Assembly: GCF_010367455.1 (NCBI RefSeq)
Contig: NZ_WRPR01000043.1
Coordinates: 20,267-84,266 of the forward strand
Direction of reading: 5' to 3'
Length of the DNA: 64,000 bases
Source: Candidatus Laterigemmans baculatus
GTDB lineage: Bacteria; Planctomycetota; Planctomycetia; Pirellulales; Pirellulaceae
Shown here: positions 1-8,364 of the stretch, piece by piece
Position numbering within the stretch: position 1 is the first letter of the stretch
How the letters are laid out: each line of letters opens with the position of its first letter
Notes under the pieces: model-generated
Databases searched by the model: none
Told to the model about the DNA's origin: nothing
What the model saw: the letters and a program-made list of their open reading frames with translations, nothing else
Translations under genes and position numbers: made by a program

Positions 1-87
1 GCGATGGCCATGACGCTGTTCGCGTTGAACTTTTTAGGCGACGGTTTGCGGGACGCCTTAGATCCTCGAATGAAGAATCGCGACTAA
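1..87 (+). CDS. ABC transporter permease, DppC/OppC type (3' end only)
   Basis: Reading frame 1 is open from the window edge to a TAA and encodes the last 28 residues of a protein. The tail has the pattern NFLGDGLRDALDPR followed by a basic end, which is the usual C-terminus of DppC/OppC inner-membrane permeases of oligopeptide or dipeptide importers. Two matching ATPase genes follow within 21 bp, so it is read as the last permease gene of the same operon. The rest of the gene lies outside the window, so substrate and start cannot be judged. Confidence 0.8.
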   Translation, partial: AMAMTLFALNFLGDGLRDALDPRMKNRD

Positions 88-107
88 CGCGACGGACACG
101 CACGCTC

Positions 108-1136
108 ATGTCGACCCTGCCCACTGTGAATCGCGGCACCGAAGCGACCGCACCGCCCCAGCCCGTGCTGGCTGTCGAAGACCTCCGCGTCAGCTTTCGC
201 AGCGACGAGGGAGAGGTCCGCGCCGTCCGCGGCGTCTCGTTCGACGTCATGCCTGGAGAATGCTTGGGGCTGGTCGGCGAGAGCGGTTCGGGCAAGAGCG
301 TGACGAACCTGGCGCTGATGGGGCTGGTGCCACGCCCGCCGGGAAGGGTTGATTCGGGGCGCGCTTGGTTCGACGGAGACGATCTGCTGGCGCTTCCCGA
401 TGCGGAACTGGAAACGATTCGCGGCCGCCGGATCGCGATGATTTTCCAAGACCCAATGACGGCGCTCAATCCGCTGATGACCGTCGAGCAGCAATTAACC
501 GAGGTCACCCGCAAGCACCTCAAGCTCAATCCCCGCCAAGCCCGGGACCGAGCGGCGGAGATGCTCGAAGCGGTCGGGATCAGTTCGCCCGCCAAACGAC
601 TCCGCGACTACCCCCATCAATTCAGCGGCGGGATGCGGCAGCGCGTGATGATCGCGATGGCGCTGTCCTGCGATCCGCAACTGTTGATCGCCGACGAGCC
701 GACCACCGCGCTCGACGTGACGATTCAAGCTCAAATCCTCGATCTGCTTCGCGACCTTCAGCACCGCCTAGGAACGTCGATCATCATGATCACGCACGAT
801 CTGGGCGTGGTCGCCAACATCTGCCAACGCGTGATGGTGATGTATGCCGGACGGATCGTGGAATCGGCCTCGGTCGAGGAGCTGTTCGACGCTCCGCAAC
901 ACCCTTACACCCAAGGCTTGCTCGATTCGATTCCGCGGTGGGATCAGCGGGGCAGCGAACAGCTGAAAGCGATTCCCGGTCAGCCGCCGAATCTGGCCAC
1001 CGCGATCGCCGGCTGTGCCTTTCAACCTCGCTGCGAGTACGCGATCGACCAGTGCCGCTTGGTCGATCCGCCGCTGGTGACGCTCGGGGCCGACTCGGAT
1101 CGCGCCGCGGCGTGCCCCGTGCGAGCCCCTCAATAA
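108..1136 (+). CDS. Oligopeptide/dipeptide ABC transporter ATP-binding protein (OppD/DppD type)
   Basis: This 342-residue ATPase would energise uptake of short peptides or similar solutes at the cytoplasmic face of the inner membrane. Walker A (GESGSGKS) is at residues 57-64. The signature SGGMRQR, the Walker B stretch ending in DEPTTALD, and the switch His in ITHDLGVV are all present. A C-terminal section with spaced Cys residues (GCAFQPRC) matches the oligopeptide/dipeptide transporter C-terminal domain. About 20 residues precede the ABC fold. It lies between the permease tail and the second ATPase (27 bp downstream), the standard Opp/Dpp order. The substrate cannot be told from the ATPase. 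Confidence 0.93.
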   Translation: MSTLPTVNRGTEATAPPQPVLAVEDLRVSFRSDEGEVRAVRGVSFDVMPGECLGLVGESGSGKSVTNLALMGLVPRPPGRVDSGRAWFDGDDLLALPDAELETIRGRRIAMIFQDPMTALNPLMTVEQQLTEVTRKHLKLNPRQARDRAAEMLEAVGISSPAKRLRDYPHQFSGGMRQRVMIAMALSCDPQLLIADEPTTALDVTIQAQILDLLRDLQHRLGTSIIMITHDLGVVANICQRVMVMYAGRIVESASVEELFDAPQHPYTQGLLDSIPRWDQRGSEQLKAIPGQPPNLATAIAGCAFQPRCEYAIDQCRLVDPPLVTLGADSDRAAACPVRAPQ

Positions 1137-1162
1137 ATTCTTGCTGATTGCCTGAGCGCTCG

Positions 1163-2158
1163 ATGATTGCTTCTTCCACACCACTGCTGCGCGTCGAAGA
1201 CCTGCAGGTCTATTTCCCCTTTAGCCGCGGTTCGTTGCTGCGGCCCCAGAAGGGTTTTATCCGCGCGGTCGATGGAATCGATCTGGAGATTGGGGAAGGA
1301 GAAACCTTCGCGTTGGTCGGCGAATCGGGCTGTGGAAAGTCAACCACCGCCCGGGCCATCATCAACTTGGTCCGCCCGACCGGAGGGCGAGTGCTGCTCG
1401 AAGGCCGCGACATCGCAGGCCTCGGCGATGCCGCAATGCGTCCTCTGCGGCGGGTCGTCCAAATGGTTTTCCAGGACCCTTTCGCCTCGCTGAATCCCCG
1501 GATGACGGTCGGCGATATCATTGGCGAACCGCTGAAGATCCATCGCTTGGCGGCGGGCCGCGACGCCCAGCTGGAAGTCATTCGCTTGATGGACTTGGTG
1601 GGTCTCAACCCTCGGTTCTTGAATCGCTACCCGCATGAGTTCAGCGGCGGACAGCGGCAGCGAATCGGGATCGCACGGGCATTGGCCGTCCAGCCCAAGT
1701 TGATCCTGTGCGACGAGCCGGTTTCGGCTCTGGACGTTTCGATCCAGGCTCAAGTGATCAATCTGCTGATGGATCTCCAGCAACGTTTGGGGCTGTCGTA
1801 TCTGTTCATCGCGCACGATCTTGGCGTGGTGCGGCATATCGCGCATCGCGTCGGCGTGATGTATTTGGGGCGGATCGTGGAGACGGCGGCCGTCGACGAG
1901 TTGTTCAACAACCCGCGGCATCCCTACACCCAGGCCCTGCTGTCGGCTGTCCCCACCCCCGACCCGCGGCAGCAATCGACGCGTCAGCGGATCGTTCTTA
2001 AAGGAGAAGTTCCCTCGCCCGACCGCGAGTACCCGGGCTGTTCGTTCGTCGATCGTTGCCCGCTGGCGGAGGCGGGATGCCGAGAAGTGCGTCCGCTGTT
2101 GCCAGAAGCCCCGCACGCGACTGCCTGCATCGTCGAGCAGAGAGCCGAGAGCCACTGA
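1163..2158 (+). CDS. Oligopeptide/dipeptide ABC transporter ATP-binding protein (OppF/DppF type)
   Basis: This is the second ATPase of the pair, 331 residues from the ATG at 1163. An in-frame TTG at 1148 would add five residues but is less likely. It contains GESGCGKS, the signature SGGQRQR, the Walker B stretch ending in DEPVSALD, and AHDLGVV. A C-terminal Cys-containing tail (GCSFVDRC) follows. OppF/DppF proteins heterodimerise with OppD/DppD under the two permeases. Its stop codon is the first part of a 7-bp tandem repeat, and it appears to end the operon. Confidence 0.93.
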   Translation: MIASSTPLLRVEDLQVYFPFSRGSLLRPQKGFIRAVDGIDLEIGEGETFALVGESGCGKSTTARAIINLVRPTGGRVLLEGRDIAGLGDAAMRPLRRVVQMVFQDPFASLNPRMTVGDIIGEPLKIHRLAAGRDAQLEVIRLMDLVGLNPRFLNRYPHEFSGGQRQRIGIARALAVQPKLILCDEPVSALDVSIQAQVINLLMDLQQRLGLSYLFIAHDLGVVRHIAHRVGVMYLGRIVETAAVDELFNNPRHPYTQALLSAVPTPDPRQQSTRQRIVLKGEVPSPDREYPGCSFVDRCPLAEAGCREVRPLLPEAPHATACIVEQRAESH

Positions 2159-2191
2159 GTACGGAGTACGGAGTACGGAGTACTGGGTACG
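2157..2191 (+). repeat. 7-bp tandem repeat (GAGTACG)n
   Basis: About five copies of a 7-bp unit close to GAGTACG run directly from the stop codon of the preceding ATPase gene. Copies four and five carry single changes. It is non-coding after the stop. Confidence 0.8.
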
Positions 2192-2261
2192 GAGTCCTTG
2201 CCCGGCGGCTGAGCGGCGGAATAATGCCGGGGTGCGACCGCACTTGCGATTGCCCAACCGT

Positions 2262-2267
2262 TATAAT
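2262..2267 (+). promoter_or_regulatory. Candidate -10 box
   Basis: A perfect TATAAT lies 83 bp upstream of the ATG at 2351, in a gap that is otherwise GC-rich. I find no well-spaced -35 match; TTGCGA is only about 13 bp upstream. It is a candidate promoter for the secreted CxxC protein. Confidence 0.35.
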
Positions 2268-2350
2268 CGTCAATTCGCGGTCGGGATGTTACCGGCCGCA
2301 TCGATTGTTTCTCTCGGTTTACCCACGGGCTTCACGGAGAAATCGGAACT

Positions 2351-2920
2351 ATGGTACGCACGCTATTTGCCGCCTCGCTGGCGGGTTTGCTGACGATCGC
2401 AGCCGTTTCGGCCGGTGCCGCGGAAAAAGCGGCCGACGGGCTGAAGAAGGGCGATCCGATCGGCGCCTTCTACGTGACGAAAGTCGCCGGTGCCGCGGAC
2501 GACGGCGTCGAGAAGGGTCAGCAGTTGTGCTATCGCTGCAAGTACGGCAGCCGCCCGATGGTGATGGTCTTTGCCCGGGAAACCGGCGGCAAAGTCAACG
2601 AATTGGTGACGCAGCTGGATCAGGCGGTCGAGCAGAACAAGGACGCTCAGCTCCGCGGCTTCCTGACGCTGATCGGTGACAAGAAGGAAAATCTGACCAA
2701 GCACGCAGAAAAAGTCGCCACCACCACCAAATCGAAAAACTTCCCGATCGTGGTCGCCGAAGACACCGAGAACGGACCGAACTCCTACCAGCTCGATCCG
2801 AAGGCGGAAGTCACGGTCGTGATCGCCAGCGATGGAGAGGTCATCTCGCGTCACTCGTCCAAGGCGGCCGAGCTCGACGTGGCCGCGGTGATGAATGAAG
2901 TCAAGACGATGCTGAAGTAG
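2351..2920 (+). CDS. Secreted thioredoxin-like CxxC protein
   Basis: This 189-residue protein starts with a signal peptide (MVRTLFAASLAGLLTIAAVSAGA, cleavage near residue 23), so it is probably periplasmic. A CYRC motif sits near residue 60 just before a predicted strand (RPMVMVFAR). The later alternation of strands and helices, including TVVIASDGEVISRH, suggests a thioredoxin-like fold. The motif is a CxxC, but the context differs from WCxxC of classical thioredoxins, so redox activity is inference. It stands alone with its own promoter candidate and a strong terminator. Confidence 0.75.
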   Translation: MVRTLFAASLAGLLTIAAVSAGAAEKAADGLKKGDPIGAFYVTKVAGAADDGVEKGQQLCYRCKYGSRPMVMVFARETGGKVNELVTQLDQAVEQNKDAQLRGFLTLIGDKKENLTKHAEKVATTTKSKNFPIVVAEDTENGPNSYQLDPKAEVTVVIASDGEVISRHSSKAAELDVAAVMNEVKTMLK

Positions 2921-2950
2921 TCGCGTTCCCGACGCGCCCCAAAACGCAAA

Positions 2951-2982
2951 CCCGGCGTCCACTCCCAGACGCCGGGTTTTTT
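2951..2982 (+). terminator. Rho-independent terminator
   Basis: A 9-bp GC-rich stem (CCCGGCGTC / GACGCCGGG, arms 2951-2959 and 2968-2976) with an 8-nt loop is followed by six T residues. It starts 31 bp after the stop of the secreted CxxC gene. Confidence 0.85.
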
Positions 2983-2990
2983 CGTGCCCC

Positions 2991-3164
2991 GTACGTCAGG
3001 CTTTCCAGCCTAACCGATGCGTCTCATCAGCCGCCACGCGCTAGCGTCCGGTTTCTACGGCGTTTTCGAAAACCGGGGGCTAGCGCCCGGCGGCTGATGA
3101 ATAACAGGGTTCTCTGCCAGAGTGCATATTCAGGACAGTTGTCAGGCTGGAAAGCCTGACGTAC
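2991..3164. repeat. Composite palindromic repeat in a convergent gap
   Basis: Outer inverted arms of about 21 bp (2991-3011 and 3144-3164, based on GTACGTCAGGCTTTCC) enclose a separate inner palindrome at 3024-3100. The inner palindrome begins TCATCAGCCGCC, has GCTAGCG near its centre and ends GGCGGCTGATGA. The gap lies between convergent genes, and the right arm ends 4 bp from the aspS stop. The same outer arms recur at 54301-54436 around a different inner palindrome. The inner element recurs at 12.8-13.2, 21.9-22.0 and 51.8 kb. Confidence 0.85.
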
Positions 3165-3168
3165 ACGC

Positions 3169-4944
3169 TTACGACTTGACCGAGACGCTGCGGAGGGCGA
3201 GCTCTTTGAGCTGCTTGTCGTCGACCGATCCGGGCGCTTCGGTCATGTTGTCGTACGCTCGCTGCGTCTTGGGGAAGGCGATCACTTCGCGGATGTTCTC
3301 CAGTCCGGCGAACAGCATCACCCAGCGGTCGATGCCGAGCGCGATCCCGCCGTGCGGCGGGGCCCCGAACCGCAGGGCGTCGAGCAGGAAGCCGAACCGG
3401 TCCTTGGCCGTTTCTTCGTCGATCCCCAGCAGATCGAAGACCTGCCGCTGGATCTCCTGGTCGTGGATTCGGATCGTCCCGCCGCCCGCTTCGGAACCGT
3501 TGATGACCAAATCGTAGGCCTGGGCGCGACACGCTTCGGGATCGCTCGCCAGCCGCTCGAGGTCCTGCGGCCGCGGCGCGGTGAAGGGGTGGTGCATGGC
3601 GACAAACCGCCCTTCCTCTTCGTCGCGCTCGAACATCGGGAACTCGACGACCCAGGAGCAGTGCAGCGCGCCCGGCTCATACAGCTTCAGCTCGGCACCG
3701 AGCCGTTTGCGGAGTCCGTTGAGCCCTTTGCAGGTGACGTTCCAGGAATCGGCCAGGATCAGCAGCAGGTCGTTCGGCTCGGCTTCCATCGCGGTGGCGA
3801 TTTCCGCAAGGTGTGCGTCCTCGAGGTTTTTGCTGATCGGCGACCACAGCGTGCCTTCGGGCTCGACGCGGAACCAGGCCAAGCCTTTCGCGCCAAAGTC
3901 GTGTTTGACGTATTCGGTCAGCTCGTCGATCCGCTTGCGCGAGAAATCGCCCGCCGCGTTCTTGACGTTGATCCCTCGGACGAAACCGCCGGAGTCGGCC
4001 GCTCCACGGAACACGCGGAACTCGGTCTTTTTGGCGATCTCGGTCAGATCGACGATCTCCATCCCGAACCGCAGGTCGGGCGCGTCGTGCCCGAACCGCC
4101 GCATCGCCTCGTCATAGGTCATTCGGGGCAGCGGCGTGGGGACGTCCACTCCGAGGATGTTCTTTGCCGTCCGAGCGACCAGGCCGTCGATCATGCCGAT
4201 CACATCGTCGGCGTCGACGAACGACATCTCCATGTCGAGCTGCGTGAATTCGGGTTGCCGGTCGGCCCGCAGATCCTCGTCGCGGAAGCACTTGGCGACT
4301 TGGACGTAGCGGTCAAATCCGGCGACCATCAAGATCTGCTTGTACAGCTGAGGCGACTGGGGCAGCGCGTAGAACTTGCCCGGATGGACGCGGCTCGGAA
4401 CCAGATAGTCGCGGGCCCCTTCGGGCGTGCTGCGGCCGAGGATCGGCGTCTCGACGTCGATGAAGTCGTTCTCGGCAAAATAGTCCCGCATCTCCTTGAT
4501 GATCTGGCTGCGAAGGATCAGCGACCGCTGCATGGCGGGTCGCCGCAGATCGAGGTAGCGGTAGCGGAGCCGCAGATCCTCGCCCGGCAGCTCCTGCTGG
4601 GTCGGTACGAAGGGAGGACTGTCGCAGTCGTTCAGCAGCTCGACCTCTTCGCTCCGCAGTTCGACTTCGCCGGTGGCCAGTTTGTCGTTCTTCTTGCCTT
4701 CGAGCCGTGCCGCCACGACTCCCCGCACGCGGATGCACGACTCGTTCGACAGCCGACCGGCCGCGTCGACGTTCGCTTGACCACTCTCGGGACCGACCAC
4801 GACTTGGGTGATCCCATACCGATCGCGGAGGTCGATGAACACCGCCCCGCCGTGATCCCGCGTGCTTTCGACCCAACCACAGAGGGTGACGGTTTGTCCA
4901 ATATGCTCGGGGCGGAGTTGGCCACAGGTGTGCGTACGGAGCAA
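3169..4944 (-). CDS. aspS: Aspartyl-tRNA synthetase
   Basis: This 591-residue class II synthetase charges tRNA with aspartate in the cytoplasm. The N-terminal OB-fold anticodon-binding domain (MLRTHTCGQL...VTLCGWVES) is followed by class II motifs. Motif 2 includes FRDEDLRADRQPEFTQLD. A bacterial GAD insertion domain follows, and motif 3 is GIALGIDRWVMLFAG near the end. The length matches bacterial AspRS. The start is TTG, supported by AAGGA 8 nt upstream on the minus strand and by the typical MLRTHTCG beginning. Whether it is discriminating (Asp only) or also charges tRNA-Asn cannot be settled by reading. Confidence 0.96.
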   Translation of the reverse strand: MLRTHTCGQLRPEHIGQTVTLCGWVESTRDHGGAVFIDLRDRYGITQVVVGPESGQANVDAAGRLSNESCIRVRGVVAARLEGKKNDKLATGEVELRSEEVELLNDCDSPPFVPTQQELPGEDLRLRYRYLDLRRPAMQRSLILRSQIIKEMRDYFAENDFIDVETPILGRSTPEGARDYLVPSRVHPGKFYALPQSPQLYKQILMVAGFDRYVQVAKCFRDEDLRADRQPEFTQLDMEMSFVDADDVIGMIDGLVARTAKNILGVDVPTPLPRMTYDEAMRRFGHDAPDLRFGMEIVDLTEIAKKTEFRVFRGAADSGGFVRGINVKNAAGDFSRKRIDELTEYVKHDFGAKGLAWFRVEPEGTLWSPISKNLEDAHLAEIATAMEAEPNDLLLILADSWNVTCKGLNGLRKRLGAELKLYEPGALHCSWVVEFPMFERDEEEGRFVAMHHPFTAPRPQDLERLASDPEACRAQAYDLVINGSEAGGGTIRIHDQEIQRQVFDLLGIDEETAKDRFGFLLDALRFGAPPHGGIALGIDRWVMLFAGLENIREVIAFPKTQRAYDNMTEAPGSVDDKQLKELALRSVSVKS

Positions 4945-5055
4945 AGCAACGTTCCTTCGTGAACGATGGGCGCGGCCCGACCGGAACCGCGCGGAGAGTG
5001 CGGGAAAAGTCGGGCATTCTAGCGACGAAGAGCCGACACCGAAAAGGTGAGCAAG

Positions 5056-8000
5056 CTACCGCCCTGCCTCGACCTTGATTTCGGCGACTCCCGGAAGGCT
5101 TTTCGCGTTGGGGTCGCTCGGTGGTTTGTCGAGCGCCAGGAAGGTGAGCAGGTCGAGCAACTCCTGCCGGCTGAGCTGCTTCTCCAGTTCCTCCGGCATC
5201 ATCGAGAGCTCGCTCAGCCTTTCTTGCTCGATTTCGTCACGCGGAATCGTCTCGGTCTTTCCGCCCTGCAGCTTGAGCACGACGCGCTGCGGATTGCTCT
5301 CCACGGCAATCCCCGAAAGGACGCGGCCGTCGACCGTCAGCACGTTGGTCTGCTGGTACCCGACGCCGATCACCAAGCTCGGGTCGAGCACGTTGGAGAG
5401 CAGTTGGTCGAGCGTCGTGCGGCCGATCAGCGTGATGTCAGGCCCCACCTCCTGGCCCTGCCCGTGGATCTTATGGCACTGGGCGCAGAGCTTGGTGAAT
5501 ACCGCCTGGCCGCGATGCGGATTGCCGGCTTGCTGGCCGAGCTGAACGCGAATCTCGGCGATCAGCTGGTCGGCCTCGGGATTCCGCCCGCTGCGGATCG
5601 AACCCCACCGCGAGCGGACCATCTCGGCGAGCTCCGGATCGCCGGCCGCGAGCAGCTGCCGGACTTGATTGACGTGGAGCGCCGTGGCTGGAATTTCGTC
5701 GCGGCCGATTCGCTCGAGCAACGCCTTGCTCCAAGACGCCCGCTGAGTGAGCAGTTCGATCGCTTTGGGCTGTACCGCGGGCTCCTGAAGCGAGTAATTC
5801 CGCAGCACCACCTCGGCCACCTGCGGCAGCGCGAGGCGTCCCAGGGCAGCCAGTGCCGCGCCGCGAAATTCGGGCGACGATTGCCGTGGCCGGCTGAGGA
5901 TCGCGTCGACTTCCTCGAGCACCGACCCGTGTCCCGCTGCGACGAGTGCCTCGAGCGCTTCGAGCCGCACTGCCGCGGGCGATTCGGTCGAAGCGAGCCG
6001 AGCCCGCACGGCGGCCACTCCGGCTGGATCGCTCCAGGTCGTCGCCAGCAGCGCCGCGGGAATCAGTAATGGATGGTCCGCCTCGGCAAACACCTTCTCC
6101 AGCTCGGGCCGGAGCTCCTTGCGAAGCGACTCGAGTCCCGGACCCCCCAATTCTCCCGACTGGATCTTCGCGGTCAGCATCCGTAGCGTTTCGGCCGCCG
6201 TGCCGAAGTCGGTCATCGCCCTAGCAGTCGTTCCGTCGGTCGCTTCACCAGCGAGCATCGCGGTCAGCAAGGCTGCGACGGTCGAGGCATTCTTCTCTCC
6301 GCCGTCGAGCAAGCGTTCGATCGCTCGCGGCAGAATCTCACGCATCACGGCCGCCTGTCGCAACTCCTCGCGACGGGCCTGTTCGAGAAAACGGTCGCCC
6401 TGCGAGTCGAGCAGCGGGTAGAGGTTTTGCCAGATCACGTTCGGCAGGATCTTGTCGTCCCCGACGTGGGTCAAGGCGTCGCCGAGCAGAGCAATCGCGT
6501 CGAGCCCCTCGATCTTGTTCGCAGCGATCACCACCTGCAGCCGCACATCGGCCGATGGATCCGCGACGAGGGCGGCGACTTGGCGGGTGACCGCCGGGCT
6601 GGGGTTGCGGAAATTGCCCGCCGCGCGAACGCCCCACGCGCGATAGCCCGGGTCGGTATGCCGCAAGAGTGCTGCGTGGAATAGCTCCTCCAAGCGGCCC
6701 GTGCTGACCAGCGACCACAAGGCGTGCATCCGCGTCTTGCGAGCGACCGACGCGTCCATCACGAGTCGCTCGAGCTGCGGCCGCGTCTCGGACGAGTCCC
6801 GCTCGGCGAGCAACCGTTCGGCGAGCAACCGCTGGGCGAGATCGCGGAAGTAGACGTTCGGGCTGTGCAGCCGCTCGACGAGCTGTGCGTCGGTCTCTTC
6901 CGCCAAATCAAAGCGGGGAGCCCGCGGTGTGTCTTGGTAGCGAATTCGATAGAGCCGCCCATGCAGACGATCGACTCCCGCCGGATCGCGATTGGCGTCT
7001 TGATAGCAGTGGAATCGGTCGTACCAGTCGAGGACGTACAAGCACCCATCGGGCCCCGTCTTCTGGACCACCGGCATGAACCACACATCGTTGGCTTGCA
7101 GAAAGTCTTCTTCGGTCGTGCCGAAGTAGGTCGCTCCGTCGCGCTGCAATTTGTCGACGTTGATCGCCCCAGCGTGGACGTTCCCCATGTACAGCTTGTC
7201 GCGATACGGTTCAGGGTAGGCGTCGCTGTCGAAGTAATGGATTCCGCAGTACGCGGCCAATTGGTGTTTGTGCTCGACGATCGATTCCATCTTCCAGGTG
7301 TAAGGCGGATAGGGGCCTCCTTGGCGGTGGTAGTAACCAGTCTCAACCAAGTGCCAAAGGTGGTCGATTACGCACGCGCTGACGAACGCACTTCCCTCGG
7401 GATCCCAAGCGATGCCCCAGGGATTGCTGGTTCCCTCGGCGAAGACTTCGAAGGCGCGGGTGCGGGGATGGATGCGGAACAGGGCACAGGTGAAGTGGTG
7501 CTCCTTGCCCTGGTGCTTGATATGGCTCGGGTTGAAGACCCCGTTGAGCCCATACAGCCAGCCGTCGGGCCCCCAGGTCAGCGAATTCGGCAGCTCGTGC
7601 GTATCGTCGCGGCCGAACCCGGTGACGACGACCTCCCGCGTATCGGCGACGCCATCGCCGTCGGTGTCCTGCATGAAGAGGATGTCGGGAGCGTTGGCCA
7701 CCCACACGCCTCCATAGCCGACGGCGATCCCCGAGGGAATATTCAGGCCGTCGGCGAAGATGGTCGTCTTGTCGACTCGCCCATCGCCGTCGGTGTCCTC
7801 GAGGACTTTGATCCGGTCGCGTCCCGGGCCCGGAGCACGACGCGGATACTCGAGACTCTCGGTGACCCAAAACCGTCCCCGCTCGTCGATCGTCATCGAG
7901 ACCGGGTTGACCAGCTGCGGCTCGGCGGCGACGAGCTCCACCGAAAAACCTTCCGGGACGCTCATCTTCTGCAGCGCTTCCTCCGGCGACAGCGGCGGCC

Positions 8001-8130
8001 CGGGCGGCTTTTCCTGGCGGCGTGGGATGAACTCCTCCGCTCCGATCGCCGGAGTGACAAGTCCCGAGAACGCAAGGACGAGGAGCGTACCGAGAACAGC
8101 AGGGGACCGGAGTCGGAAACAGCAATTCAT
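5056..8130 (-). CDS. PVC-type propeller / HEAT / CxxCH cytochrome protein
   Basis: This 1024-residue exported protein starts at the ATG at 8130 with a signal peptide (CCFRLRSPAVLGTLLVLAFS...IGA). An upstream in-frame extension to 8376 is rejected because it overlaps the divergent gene and delays the signal peptide. Residues about 50-450 form the dehydrogenase-like beta-propeller typical of planctomycetes, with DTDGDG loops that look calcium-binding. Residues about 450-850 are helical HEAT-like repeats. The C-terminal about 140 residues carry a single c-type haem site (CAQCHK) and the VGPDITLIGRT pattern of the planctomycete haem-binding domain. A periplasmic oxidoreductase role, perhaps on sugars, is family-based inference. 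The substrate is unknown. Confidence 0.9.
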   Translation of the reverse strand: MNCCFRLRSPAVLGTLLVLAFSGLVTPAIGAEEFIPRRQEKPPGPPLSPEEALQKMSVPEGFSVELVAAEPQLVNPVSMTIDERGRFWVTESLEYPRRAPGPGRDRIKVLEDTDGDGRVDKTTIFADGLNIPSGIAVGYGGVWVANAPDILFMQDTDGDGVADTREVVVTGFGRDDTHELPNSLTWGPDGWLYGLNGVFNPSHIKHQGKEHHFTCALFRIHPRTRAFEVFAEGTSNPWGIAWDPEGSAFVSACVIDHLWHLVETGYYHRQGGPYPPYTWKMESIVEHKHQLAAYCGIHYFDSDAYPEPYRDKLYMGNVHAGAINVDKLQRDGATYFGTTEEDFLQANDVWFMPVVQKTGPDGCLYVLDWYDRFHCYQDANRDPAGVDRLHGRLYRIRYQDTPRAPRFDLAEETDAQLVERLHSPNVYFRDLAQRLLAERLLAERDSSETRPQLERLVMDASVARKTRMHALWSLVSTGRLEELFHAALLRHTDPGYRAWGVRAAGNFRNPSPAVTRQVAALVADPSADVRLQVVIAANKIEGLDAIALLGDALTHVGDDKILPNVIWQNLYPLLDSQGDRFLEQARREELRQAAVMREILPRAIERLLDGGEKNASTVAALLTAMLAGEATDGTTARAMTDFGTAAETLRMLTAKIQSGELGGPGLESLRKELRPELEKVFAEADHPLLIPAALLATTWSDPAGVAAVRARLASTESPAAVRLEALEALVAAGHGSVLEEVDAILSRPRQSSPEFRGAALAALGRLALPQVAEVVLRNYSLQEPAVQPKAIELLTQRASWSKALLERIGRDEIPATALHVNQVRQLLAAGDPELAEMVRSRWGSIRSGRNPEADQLIAEIRVQLGQQAGNPHRGQAVFTKLCAQCHKIHGQGQEVGPDITLIGRTTLDQLLSNVLDPSLVIGVGYQQTNVLTVDGRVLSGIAVESNPQRVVLKLQGGKTETIPRDEIEQERLSELSMMPEELEKQLSRQELLDLLTFLALDKPPSDPNAKSLPGVAEIKVEAGR

Positions 8131-8364
8131 GGCGGGCTCGAGAGACGGGACGTGAGAGACAAAGAAAAGCGAGAGGCGGGTGCACGCAATCGTAGAGCGA
8201 GCCCACAGCGGTCTCAACCAATTTCGCCGGGCCTCATCCCGCCTGCTCAGCGGAGCGGTGAGCACGAGTGGGAGTAGGAGCACCGACGATCTCCGCTCGG
8301 ATCTGCTACGATTGCGGTTTCCCTTCCTGTTTCCACACCGATCGACCACCCCGGGGGCGGTGAG

